In this document: piece after piece, positions 19,636-27,113 of the stretch | How positions within the stretch are numbered: position 1 is the stretch's first letter | Layout: the number at the start of each line of letters is the position of its first letter | Virus record (IMG/VR): IMGVR_UViG_3300017917_001715 | Span: 1-47,625 of that record | Reading direction: 5' to 3' (one strand) | Length of the DNA stretch: 47,625 nucleotides | From: a virus | Program-made: the position numbers and the translations under genes | Notes under the pieces: generated by a model | What the model saw: the letters and a program-made list of their open reading frames with translations, nothing else | Database searches by the model: none | Told to the model about the DNA's origin: nothing

Positions 19636-19653
19636 ATCTTAGTTGACTAAGAT
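19636..19653 (-). terminator. Hairpin at the end of the Nmad1-like gene
   Basis: ATCTTAG-TCAA-CTAAGAT, perfect 7-bp stem overlapping the stop codon and abutting the terminase -10 box. No U-tract, so it may be an operator rather than a terminator. Confidence 0.4.
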
Positions 19654-19973
19654 TGATTAGCAATTTTAAGTAGGATTAAATAACCAATTAAATCATCAAT
19701 GTCATTATCTCCAGCAAACCCTTGGGCATGATTAATTCTATTTAGCTTGTCATCAATACGCACCTTCAATTGCTCTACTGAATCAGACGAAGCAAACAGC
19801 CTCATTGGATTTAATGCTGAATCTCCATATGAAATATTCTTTTTAATTAGCATTTCTGCTATTTCAAGGCATTGACCTAGTATCTTATTACCTGATGGTG
19901 CATCTGTGGCTACTAATTGTAGATCTGTAATCCATTGCTGATATCCTTTATTTTTTTCTGGGAACCCCGCCAT
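19647..19973 (-). CDS. Nmad1/DUF1599-like nucleotide-modification-associated protein (108 aa)
   Basis: Contains AEMLIKKNISYGDSALNPMR, KVRIDDKLNRI and DDLIGYLILLKIA, matching the pattern of the DUF1599/Nmad1 group (YG...R..DKL.R...DL.GYl). That group is linked to modified-nucleotide metabolism in phages, but the exact reaction is not known. The start at 19973 overlaps the epimerase stop (TAATG) and is preferred over the upstream ATG at 19994. Confidence 0.65.
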   Translation of the reverse strand: MAGFPEKNKGYQQWITDLQLVATDAPSGNKILGQCLEIAEMLIKKNISYGDSALNPMRLFASSDSVEQLKVRIDDKLNRINHAQGFAGDNDIDDLIGYLILLKIANQS

Positions 19974-20977
19974 TATATTAATTTCTCCGTCCATGTTTTA
20001 GGTGTAGCATTTGTAATAAATTCTATAGGAAGATGATAATTAAAATCTCTCACTCCCTTAATTTTAATATATTCTATAAGTTCTGACAAGCCCTCTTCTA
20101 AAGAAACTTTTGTTTTATAATTTAAAATCTCTCTTGCTTTATTTGCAGAACAGTTAGCATGGAATACCTCTTGTGGTCTTCCAGGCATATATATCGGATC
20201 TAACTTAAAGTCTAAAAGCTTTGCAATTGTTTTTGCCAGCTCATTAATTGTAATAAACTCTTCATCTGGACCAATATTAATTATCATGCCATTTGCAACA
20301 TCTGTTTCGCATGCAACCATAAGCGGATCGATGACGTCTTGCATGAAAGAAAAACATCGCTTTTGCTCGCCATTACCATAGATAATAGGTTGCTGGCCCT
20401 TTAGCATTCTATTAATCATAATTGATGCTACATTTCTAAAAGGATCATCATATTTTTGTCTTGGGCCAATGATATTGTGTGGAACCAAAATCACGTAATC
20501 CATCCCATGAGTCTCGCATAAATTTTTAATAAGCATTTCTGCAGCATATTTAGCAATTCCATAAGGATCTTGAGGCCTAGGAATCATAGACTCTACAAAT
20601 GGGGTTATATCTTGAGATCCGTATCTTGCCATAGAAGACATATGAACAAATTTTTTAACACCATGCTTAATTGATGCACTAACTGCAACTGTAGTTATAT
20701 GAGATGTATTTTTTGTAACAAGTGCTGGGCTAAATACTGAGAGGCCTTCATAGGCTGTGCATGCTGTATGTACAACAAGATCGACCTCAGAAAAGTGCTG
20801 CTCTACATCATCAAAGTTAGAAAGATCCTTTTGGTAGAATTCAACACCAGAAGGTACATTTTCTACATAGCCACCTATAAGATTATCAATGCCTAATACA
20901 TGATGACCCCTTTTTAAAAATTCATCTGCTAAATGACTTCCCATAAATCCAGCAACGCCTGTTACTAATACTTTCAT
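19973..20977 (-). CDS. NAD-dependent sugar epimerase/dehydratase (extended SDR)
   Basis: 334 residues. The Rossmann motif VTGVAGFMGSHLADEF (GxxGxxG) is at residues 5-20, MSSMARYG supplies the catalytic Ser, and YGIAKYAAEM the Tyr-x3-Lys pair. The closest classes are UDP-glucose 4-epimerase and dTDP-glucose 4,6-dehydratase types acting on nucleotide sugars; the substrate cannot be read from sequence. It sits with two glycosyltransferases and a methyltransferase and likely supplies their donor sugar. Confidence 0.88.
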   Translation of the reverse strand: MKVLVTGVAGFMGSHLADEFLKRGHHVLGIDNLIGGYVENVPSGVEFYQKDLSNFDDVEQHFSEVDLVVHTACTAYEGLSVFSPALVTKNTSHITTVAVSASIKHGVKKFVHMSSMARYGSQDITPFVESMIPRPQDPYGIAKYAAEMLIKNLCETHGMDYVILVPHNIIGPRQKYDDPFRNVASIMINRMLKGQQPIIYGNGEQKRCFSFMQDVIDPLMVACETDVANGMIINIGPDEEFITINELAKTIAKLLDFKLDPIYMPGRPQEVFHANCSANKAREILNYKTKVSLEEGLSELIEYIKIKGVRDFNYHLPIEFITNATPKTWTEKLI

Positions 20978-21537
20978 GCCACTCTCCTTATAGACAGAGT
21001 TATATTATCTCTGCCGTTTGTTTCTACAAAATTATTCATATTGTCTAGCTTATAGGTGTAACTATCTGATAGACTGTTAGCTATCTGAAGCCATTCTTCT
21101 TCAAACTCTTCTCTAATATCTTCAATGACATACCAACCATTTAATTCCAGCATAGGAAGGAGTTCATAAAATGTGTTCTTAGTTTCTTGTAAATAATGAG
21201 AACCATCATCAACAATAAAATCAAACTTTGTTCCACGCATCACAGACTTAAAATCTGTAAATGTCTGTATGATAGACTGATCTACATACATAGAGTGTAT
21301 TCTATTTTCTGTAAAAAATCTCTCTATATTATTTTCTAACCCTATAATATTAGCATTTGGGAATAGCTCTTTCCATGCTCTTAGCGATGCTCCAAAATGT
21401 ATTCCTATTTCAAGTACATTTTTTACTAAGCTTCTATCGTCAAATAAGGTCCCGTAAATATTTTCATATGTATGATATCCAGTCTTATCAGAATTATACT
21501 TTTCAAATATTTTTTTAAATAGTTCTACTTCAGCCAT
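20974..21537 (-). CDS. Class I SAM-dependent methyltransferase (187 aa)
   Basis: KNVLEIGIHFGASLRAW is motif I, ANIIGLENN the post-II acidic position, and FDFIVDDGSHYLQET motif IV, the arrangement of Methyltransf_24-type sugar or small-molecule methyltransferases (compare the DDGSH motif of macrocin or cephalosporin-hydroxylase relatives). Likely methylates a sugar made by its operon neighbours. ATGA overlap with the epimerase gene. Confidence 0.8.
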   Translation of the reverse strand: MAEVELFKKIFEKYNSDKTGYHTYENIYGTLFDDRSLVKNVLEIGIHFGASLRAWKELFPNANIIGLENNIERFFTENRIHSMYVDQSIIQTFTDFKSVMRGTKFDFIVDDGSHYLQETKNTFYELLPMLELNGWYVIEDIREEFEEEWLQIANSLSDSYTYKLDNMNNFVETNGRDNITLSIRRVA

Positions 21538-22178
21538 TCATTTTCCCTTCTTCTTTCAAGATTCCATCCAAGTACAGTATAATCTCCAGTAGACTTTTTA
21601 TTCCTGTAATAGTCACCGTTTCTTTGTGAAGTACTCATATTTCTTATTGCAAAATTATTATCGCTTTTAATTGTTTGTGAAGCCCCATTATCATCTACCT
21701 GTATTCCTGGACATAATATTTTTTCGCTAAAGCCAGCTAAAACCATTCTATCATCAAAATCGTTATCTTCATAGTATGATGGATAAATATATTCATCAAA
21801 CAGACCTATCTTTTTAACAATATTTTCTCCTAATGAAAAGCAACTGTAGTGTGCATTACTTTTAATGAAGTAATCTGGTCCGCTAAATTCCTCAAACTTA
21901 TGAAGTTCGTTAGGTCTAAAAGATGTATCTGCAGATCCAAATAGCCAATATGGTGAATGCGGGTAACATTTAATTCCTAAATTCCATGATCCAGCTATGC
22001 CTTGATTTGACGGCATGCTTAATATATGAATGTTAAGTCTATTATCTTTAGCCTTCCATCCAGAATTAGCATTATCTATAATCAAAATATTATCTATAGG
22101 ATGATCTATAGAGTCTAAAGTCTGTTCTAATAGATCAAATCTATTAAGAACTGGTATTATCATTACTGGAATACTCAT
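21525..22178 (-). CDS. GT2-family glycosyltransferase (217 aa)
   Basis: PVLNRFDLLEQTLDSID opens a GT-A fold, with DNILIIDNAN, MPSNQGIAGSWNLGI and a DTSFRPNE site at the usual DxD position, and a YYEDNDFDDRM element as the catalytic-acid region. Transfers a sugar from a nucleotide donor; the acceptor is unknown. Overlaps its neighbours at both ends. Confidence 0.85.
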   Translation of the reverse strand: MSIPVMIIPVLNRFDLLEQTLDSIDHPIDNILIIDNANSGWKAKDNRLNIHILSMPSNQGIAGSWNLGIKCYPHSPYWLFGSADTSFRPNELHKFEEFSGPDYFIKSNAHYSCFSLGENIVKKIGLFDEYIYPSYYEDNDFDDRMVLAGFSEKILCPGIQVDDNGASQTIKSDNNFAIRNMSTSQRNGDYYRNKKSTGDYTVLGWNLERRRENEWLK

Positions 22179-22321
22179 CTTTTTTTAATTAATCCAAACT
22201 GCTCTAAGTATCTCTGTATAGTCATAGCAGACACTCCACACTCTTTACCGATCTCTGTAACTGTCTTTCTTTGAACCACATATCTTCTATGTAGCCACTC
22301 CTTGCTTTGATATAATTTCAC
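22175..22321 (-). CDS. Orphan helix-turn-helix protein, GTG start (48 aa)
   Basis: EWLHRRYVVQRKTVTEIGKE followed by CGVSAMTIQRYLEQFGL is a clear HTH. The same domain is often found fused to HNH homing endonucleases in phages; here it stands alone. GTG overlaps the upstream stop (GTGA), and ATGA couples it to the GT2 gene. It may be a remnant of a homing endonuclease or a small regulator. Confidence 0.7.
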   Translation of the reverse strand: MKLYQSKEWLHRRYVVQRKTVTEIGKECGVSAMTIQRYLEQFGLIKKR

Positions 22322-23013
22322 TGTTGTTCCTTTGGAGATATAGTTCTATCTTCAGCTTGAATTGTTGAATATAATGCATTTAAAGCGCATCCTTTTCTAG
22401 CTGTTGGTGATATTGTGTATGAATTAAATTTTTCTTTATTATGAAAGATATACCAGTCTATTGGCCCTATGATTCCATTATTTTTTATATCTTTAATCAT
22501 TTTTTTAGCTCCAGATTTTGTTAATAACCAACATAAGGTTGACCAGTTCTGATAAGTTGGTACAACTTCTTGATCACCATAGGTTTTGTCAAAATTAAAA
22601 TACTGGTTTTCATGAACATAATAGCTAAATATATCCCAATCTTCTGGAAGTAAATTAATATATTCATATAGTAATAGATCAAAGTTGTTAAATATTTCAA
22701 TGTCATCTTCCATCAAAACTAATACTTCATAATCTGATTCTAAAAAATTGTTTATTGCAACCAAGCTGCTAGCCCAAAGACCTATCTCTCCAGGCTTATA
22801 TAGATATTTTACCCTTGATTTTAAATCTAAAACATTTTCACAAAAATTTTGATAATCTTCTTGATTTTTAATATGAATAGATTCTGTATAAAGCCTATCA
22901 ATTTTACCATCTAGAAAAGAAATTACCTTATTATAAATTTCTTTTCTTTCAGTACTGGATTCACCTAATCCATCAATATGGAAAATGTTATAACACACTT
23001 TATGCTTATTCAT
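22318..23013 (-). CDS. GT25-type glycosyltransferase (231 aa)
   Basis: YKPGEIGLWASSLVAINNFL followed by EVLVLMEDDIEIFNNF matches the GT25 core (GE.G...S......LvlEDD), with WSTLCWLLTKSGAKKM later as the family's C-terminal strand-helix. GT25 includes LPS galactosyltransferases and the collagen hydroxylysine galactosyltransferases. Acceptor unknown. It lies in a cassette with GT2, methyltransferase and epimerase genes. Confidence 0.75.
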   Translation of the reverse strand: MNKHKVCYNIFHIDGLGESSTERKEIYNKVISFLDGKIDRLYTESIHIKNQEDYQNFCENVLDLKSRVKYLYKPGEIGLWASSLVAINNFLESDYEVLVLMEDDIEIFNNFDLLLYEYINLLPEDWDIFSYYVHENQYFNFDKTYGDQEVVPTYQNWSTLCWLLTKSGAKKMIKDIKNNGIIGPIDWYIFHNKEKFNSYTISPTARKGCALNALYSTIQAEDRTISPKEQQ

Positions 23014-23576
23014 CGTTCTGTAAGCACCTTATTTGCATAATGAGCAATTCCAAATGAGTCTGCTACATCAAAATCTTCAATTGATAGGCCGTATTTATTA
23101 TTAAAATAATCTACAGTTCTTTGCTTTCTCATGTTTCTTAATTGATTTTTATACCATGAATCTGCATAGCCTGGAGATTTAATTCTTATAGCTTCCTTTT
23201 CTGCCTTAGTTGGATTCTTATTTCCAATATACGCCTGCCAAGCGGTAGGGCTAATAGTAATAACCTTAGCTCCAGTTGACATAAGCTCAGCAATAACAAC
23301 TCCGTATACATACGATAGTTTAATTACAGCATCTGGAGATCTTACTAGGACAGCACCTTCCACAACAATATAGTCAGCCTTGAGCTCATCTAGCATCATG
23401 TTCATCTTTCTTTTGGCATCATATGTTTTTTCATATATGTCAGATCCAGCAAGATCTATTTTGCCCCACTTAATTGGAATATCATTTTCCATTAGGCAAA
23501 AGGCTACAGAATTTGTAGATGCATCTATACCTAATACACGATGAGCTTTTGTCTTAACTAGTTCAGCTAATTTCAT
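23010..23576 (-). CDS. RuvC-like Holliday junction resolvase (188 aa)
   Basis: RVLGIDASTNSVAFCLME gives the first catalytic Asp, ADYIVVEGAV the Glu, and FDVADSFGIAHYAN the last acidic pair, in the RNase H-like order of RuvC. It would resolve branched DNA before packaging. Operon partner of the Cas4-like nuclease, RecA and replication genes. Confidence 0.85.
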   Translation of the reverse strand: MKLAELVKTKAHRVLGIDASTNSVAFCLMENDIPIKWGKIDLAGSDIYEKTYDAKRKMNMMLDELKADYIVVEGAVLVRSPDAVIKLSYVYGVVIAELMSTGAKVITISPTAWQAYIGNKNPTKAEKEAIRIKSPGYADSWYKNQLRNMRKQRTVDYFNNKYGLSIEDFDVADSFGIAHYANKVLTER

Positions 23577-23841
23577 TAATCATACCTAATATCTTTGTTT
23601 TTTTAGATGATCCGTTTTTCTTTTCACATATCACACATAAGCTTGACTGGTTATACCTACTCAACTGAGTTTTACAAACAGCACACTCACGATAAGCACC
23701 GTTGCGAATTGCTTTCTTTTCGTAATACTTTTCCATAATACGCTTATTTGTTGCAACTCTGCAGCATTCATCAGAACAGTATTTTTGATTGTGTGTCTTA
23801 GCCTCAAACTCTTTAGCACATTCTTTATTACTACATATCAT
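23563..23841 (-). CDS. Double zinc-finger protein (92 aa)
   Basis: N-terminal CSNKECAKEF...QKYCSDECC and a second unit CAVCKTQL...LCVICEK, eight Cys forming two treble-clef-like sites, separated by a basic helix (NKRIMEKYYEKKA). It probably binds nucleic acid; I recall similar proteins in actinophages beside replication genes. Confidence 0.75.
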   Translation of the reverse strand: MICSNKECAKEFEAKTHNQKYCSDECCRVATNKRIMEKYYEKKAIRNGAYRECAVCKTQLSRYNQSSLCVICEKKNGSSKKTKILGMINEIS

Positions 23842-24629
23842 AGTGTCGGCACCTTATACTTTTCTATTTGAACAGTGCCTACTGGAGTGTCTTTTGAATA
23901 GCACTCCTTTTTTATTGGACAATAAGTGCATGGCATCTTTGATTTAGTTGCACCTTCTGGTCTCATAGGAAGATCGCCATTATTAAAATTATCCCATACT
24001 TCCTGCATCCAAAGGAATGCCTCTTCAATTATCTGCTTATTCTTTTCATTCATTGAAACTGGAATAACTAAAAGCTCTTGAGTATTTTTATTCTCATAAA
24101 GAAAGAATCCCTCTTTAGCATTCTTTAACTTCATATATGTAAGAAGTTGAAGCATATGATTAGCAGAAGACTTCATCTCTGCCTGTCTTGTATCCCAAAC
24201 CTCCTGCTTAGCAGTCTTGATTTCACCAATAACAAGCTCTCCGTCATACTCCATGATCAAGTCTATAAAGCCACGGATTGGAGGGTATTCATTAATAATC
24301 TCTTGTTCTTCTGCCACAAATTGTGGCATGGTAGAGATTAGCTTTTGAAGTCTTTCATGAGCCTGCGTACCCTGTGCCATATTAGCAACGGCAACAGCAT
24401 CGTTATCATCAATAAACATTGCACCACTAAATGCCATATACCAATATCTTGGGCAGGTTCCATGACCATATCCTAGAGAGCTTGGGCTAAATGATTTCTT
24501 TGTCATTTCACCATCTGCCCGCTTAGTGTTTTTATATGATTCATCTAATAGTTGTGCAAAAAGTTCTGGGTCAAAGTGCTTACCTGTATGCTTTTTAAAC
24601 TTAAGATTCTTTACAATATCCCTAGCCAT
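23838..24629 (-). CDS. Cas4/RecB-like PD-(D/E)XK exonuclease (263 aa)
   Basis: An early cysteine in GTCPRYWYM, the nuclease core RGFIDLIMEYDGELVIGEIKTAK (Asp, then ExK) near residues 122-144, and a C-terminal CTYCPIKKECY trio give the four-Cys iron-sulfur cluster layout of Cas4/AddB-type nucleases. It would process DNA ends for recombination with the adjacent RecA. No Cas1 or Cas2 and no repeat array are near, so a CRISPR role is not indicated. Confidence 0.88.
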   Translation of the reverse strand: MARDIVKNLKFKKHTGKHFDPELFAQLLDESYKNTKRADGEMTKKSFSPSSLGYGHGTCPRYWYMAFSGAMFIDDNDAVAVANMAQGTQAHERLQKLISTMPQFVAEEQEIINEYPPIRGFIDLIMEYDGELVIGEIKTAKQEVWDTRQAEMKSSANHMLQLLTYMKLKNAKEGFFLYENKNTQELLVIPVSMNEKNKQIIEEAFLWMQEVWDNFNNGDLPMRPEGATKSKMPCTYCPIKKECYSKDTPVGTVQIEKYKVPTL

Positions 24630-24632
24630 TTA

Positions 24633-24968
24633 TTAATTGTACCTAACGACATACTTAAGTGCATCTACAAGTTTGTCTATAGACTCCTTTACTGAATAAT
24701 AAATATTCTTTTTATTATTATTTACTGATCCAGCCTTATCCTTTGCAATAGTAGAATATACAGATGCAAGTATAGCAAACTTAGTCGACATTGCTTGTAG
24801 TTCTATAATAAGTTGTGGAGCCTTTGCAGCTGGAACATCTGGCTTCATCAGTAGCTTAACAACTATTTCCAATGCCTTATCTAGCTGCTCGTCCTTCATA
24901 AATTCATGAAGATCGTTAAACTCTGTTATTGTGCTAATTGTTTCTAAAGTATTATTATCTGTCGCCAT
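24633..24968 (-). CDS. Hypothetical helical protein in the recombination operon (111 aa)
   Basis: All-helical, acidic N-terminus, no Cys. Its own extended -10 box lies about 20 nt upstream and an AAGG/AGGG site precedes the ATG. I recall proteins of this size next to Cas4-like genes in actinophages; function unknown. Confidence 0.7.
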   Translation of the reverse strand: MATDNNTLETISTITEFNDLHEFMKDEQLDKALEIVVKLLMKPDVPAAKAPQLIIELQAMSTKFAILASVYSTIAKDKAGSVNNNKKNIYYSVKESIDKLVDALKYVVRYN

Positions 24969-25065
24969 TTTCCCTTACCTTCTTATTATTATACCATGTA
25001 GCCCAAAGACCAAACGGATATCCTGTAACAAAACCAATGAGGACTCCGAACATAAATTCAATCAT
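24955..25065 (-). CDS. Small membrane protein (36 aa)
   Basis: One transmembrane helix (FMFGVLIGFVTGYPFGLWATW) followed by a basic tail (NNKKVREN). It overlaps the neighbours on both sides. Role unknown; an internal promoter for the next gene is embedded in it. Confidence 0.6.
   Translation of the reverse strand: MIEFMFGVLIGFVTGYPFGLWATWYNNKKVRENGDR
24988..24996 (-). promoter_or_regulatory. Internal extended -10 promoter
   Basis: TGGTATAAT inside the 36-aa gene, placed to drive the 111-aa gene and the Cas4-like nuclease with a short leader. Confidence 0.5.
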
Positions 25066-25363
25066 CTTCTTCCCACTTTTCTACCATTTGCTCAAAAAGG
25101 CTCCACTCAATTACTGCCAGCCTTGTCTTGCTGTTATCCTTGCCCAATATTATTTTCAGCACTGGATATTTATCTCTGCTAACCTTAAAGGTGTCTGTAC
25201 ATATCTTAGACCAAATAGACTGTGATATAGATATACTCTTTTCATACTCTTTATAGTCTACAACAAAATCGTGCCACTGAGCATCGCCTTTTTGATAATT
25301 ACCACGCCCGCTATTTTTTTGAGCTTTGGCCCTATCACGCTTTACTTCTGATCTTTCTGACAT
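25058..25363 (-). CDS. Possible PD-(D/E)XK-like nuclease or recombination accessory protein (101 aa)
   Basis: A basic N-terminus (SERSEVKRDRAKAQKNSGRG) is followed by WHDFVVDYKEYEKSISIS, a D-x-K pair in a strand, then KTRLAVIEWSLFEQM. This resembles short phage resolvase-like proteins with a degenerate PD-(D/E)XK core. The call is tentative; position between RecA and the Cas4-like nuclease fits a DNA-repair role. Confidence 0.5.
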   Translation of the reverse strand: MSERSEVKRDRAKAQKNSGRGNYQKGDAQWHDFVVDYKEYEKSISISQSIWSKICTDTFKVSRDKYPVLKIILGKDNSKTRLAVIEWSLFEQMVEKWEEDD

Positions 25364-25554
25364 TAGTTAATCACATATGTATTTGAATGACCATCTGGGC
25401 ATGTCCAGGACATGGTAAATGTTGCTGGATCAAAATATGCTTCCCCAGCATCCTTATCACACTTTGAGCATGGCTTGTCTCCAGTTATTTTTTCCAGATT
25501 CGAAACCTGCTCAATGGTTGGCTTTGGACCAAAAAATTCATTAAGATTTGGCAT
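25363..25554 (-). CDS. Zinc-binding small protein (63 aa)
   Basis: DKPCSKCDKDAGE and WTCPDGHSNTY give C-x2-C and C-x3-H ligands around a beta hairpin. Small phage proteins of this layout are familiar to me but uncharacterised. It overlaps the recA stop by 14 nt. Confidence 0.7.
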   Translation of the reverse strand: MPNLNEFFGPKPTIEQVSNLEKITGDKPCSKCDKDAGEAYFDPATFTMSWTCPDGHSNTYVIN

Positions 25555-26545
25555 TTATCTCTCCAATCAAGTTGTCTACAACATCTGGATTTTCTCTTAA
25601 ATATGCGACAGCCTTTGCACGTCCTTGAAAACGTTCTCCATTTACTGTATACCATGCCCCACCCTTTTCTATAATGCCACACATTTCTGCAACGTCTAGG
25701 GTTTCTCCAACTCTATCTACTCCAAGAGTCTCTCCTTGATAATAAAAGTCATACTGTCCAGACAGATTTGGTGGTCCCAGCTTATTATAATCAATGATCC
25801 AATTTACTGGTCTGCCGACTCTTTGTTCAATGATTTTATCTCCCACCTTAATGCCAGCCTTAATAGCATTAGCCTCAGCCTCGCTAGACCAAAGTTTAAT
25901 GACAGTAGAGGAGAAAAACTTAACCGCCATGCCACCCGTAGGGATATGACTTGCATGCATGCTACCAAATTGATTGCGTTGCTGAGAAATGAGAACAAGA
26001 AGCGTTTTCTTGTTTGCGTAATTGAGCATCTTAACTGCATGTGTCATGTCCTTTGCTTCTGCACCGATTTGCTTTGTGTCCTGCAAATCTTTTAATTCAT
26101 TACCATCTTTTTCAAAGTAGATAGCTGGAAGCAATGCTGAGATAGAATCTACTACAATCATATCTACATCTGCTTCCATAAGTTTTGTAGCAACATCAAC
26201 CATATCATTGACTGTTTTTGCTGGTGAGTAAATTAGCTTAGATGAATCTACGCCAAGAGCCTCTGCCCACGACTGATCATACGATGCCTCAGCATCAATC
26301 CAAGCACATGTCTTGCCTTCTTTTTGTGCCATAGCAATCATTTGCAGACAGAAGGAAGATTTTCCAGCAGACTTATTGCCCCACACTAAGACCTGTCTGC
26401 CATAACCTAGACCGCCTTTCAAGGACATATTGAGTCCGATACTTGGTGTCAGTTGTTTTTCTACTTTAACATCTTGAGCTGCTGTAACCCTAGCTCTAGT
26501 TTTTGGATCTAATTTTGATAATATACTATCGATATCTATTGTCAT
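25541..26545 (-). CDS. recA: RecA/UvsX-type recombinase (334 aa)
   Basis: Walker A GNKSAGKSS at residues 56-64, Walker B VDMIVVDSISALLP, and a RecA-type L1-L2 region with ISQQRNQFGSMHASHIPTGG. It forms filaments on ssDNA and drives strand exchange. It is shorter than bacterial RecA and closer in layout to phage recombinases. Its promoter lies behind the MazG gene, and neighbours are MazG, SSB, polymerase, Cas4-like nuclease and resolvase. Confidence 0.92.
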   Translation of the reverse strand: MTIDIDSILSKLDPKTRARVTAAQDVKVEKQLTPSIGLNMSLKGGLGYGRQVLVWGNKSAGKSSFCLQMIAMAQKEGKTCAWIDAEASYDQSWAEALGVDSSKLIYSPAKTVNDMVDVATKLMEADVDMIVVDSISALLPAIYFEKDGNELKDLQDTKQIGAEAKDMTHAVKMLNYANKKTLLVLISQQRNQFGSMHASHIPTGGMAVKFFSSTVIKLWSSEAEANAIKAGIKVGDKIIEQRVGRPVNWIIDYNKLGPPNLSGQYDFYYQGETLGVDRVGETLDVAEMCGIIEKGGAWYTVNGERFQGRAKAVAYLRENPDVVDNLIGEINAKS

Positions 26546-26566
26546 TGATTCTCTTTCTTTTGTATA

Positions 26567-26575
26567 AGTATAGCA
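26567..26575 (-). promoter_or_regulatory. recA extended -10 promoter
   Basis: TGCTATACT directly after the MazG stop; ~20-nt leader with an AAGAAAGAG purine tract before the ATG. Confidence 0.5.
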
Positions 26576-26923
26576 TTAAAACAAATTGCCGTGAAGCTTT
26601 GGGCGCTCTTTATTTTTATTAAGTTTATTTTCTAGCACTTCATCCAAGCTATGAATGATTTCTTCTTCATTTCTCATTGCTGCATAGATATCTAGCAAGC
26701 GGATAATTACATCCGCCATTTCTTCTACAACTTTTTCAGACCCTTGATTTTTGCGGATAGCTTCCAAAACCTCAGTAACTTCAGAGTGTACGAGAGCAAG
26801 TTTATTACCGACCTTATCATATGAATATTCACCCTCCCAAAACCCTTTATCTTTTGCTGTTTCATGAAGTACAGCAGATAGCGCATCTAGGCCATACTCC
26901 GTTACTATATTATTGCTGTTCAT
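26576..26923 (-). CDS. mazG: MazG-like nucleotide pyrophosphohydrolase (115 aa)
   Basis: KLALVHSEVTEVLEAIRKN supplies the ExxE helix and EKVVEEMADVIIRLLDIY the ExxD helix, the four metal ligands of the all-alpha NTP-PPase fold, with a terminal RPKLHGNLF typical of short phage MazG. It hydrolyses NTPs or dNTPs to monophosphates, possibly also altering ppGpp pools. Confidence 0.9.
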   Translation of the reverse strand: MNSNNIVTEYGLDALSAVLHETAKDKGFWEGEYSYDKVGNKLALVHSEVTEVLEAIRKNQGSEKVVEEMADVIIRLLDIYAAMRNEEEIIHSLDEVLENKLNKNKERPKLHGNLF

Positions 26924-27113
26924 TTGTGCTCCTTAAGCTAAATGTAAATGATAATGATTCTGAATCATAATCGATAACTAATTCTTTGTCTTCTTTTTTT
27001 GCATCTAAAAATTTAAGTGTTGGTACTGTAATCTTTCCCTGCTCTTCCAAAATTGCAACAAGGATCTGATTAAGGCTAACTGATTTTACTAAATCCTCAA
27101 TGTTTTCTGTCAT
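26910..27113 (-). CDS. Hypothetical small protein (67 aa)
   Basis: N-terminal helix (ENIEDLVKSVSLNQILVAIL) then beta strands. No motif. ATGA overlap with the polymerase stop and 14-nt overlap with mazG, so it is translated with both. Confidence 0.65.
   Translation of the reverse strand: MTENIEDLVKSVSLNQILVAILEEQGKITVPTLKFLDAKKEDKELVIDYDSESLSFTFSLRSTNEQQ

Noticed and set aside
19973-23013. Sugar cassette as a defence island or integrated element
   Set aside because: No integrase, transposase, inverted repeats or target duplication; gene overlaps run smoothly into neighbouring phage genes.
23838-24629. Cas4-like gene as part of a CRISPR system
   Set aside because: It is embedded in a recombination operon with RecA and a resolvase; no Cas1, Cas2 or arrays in the window.
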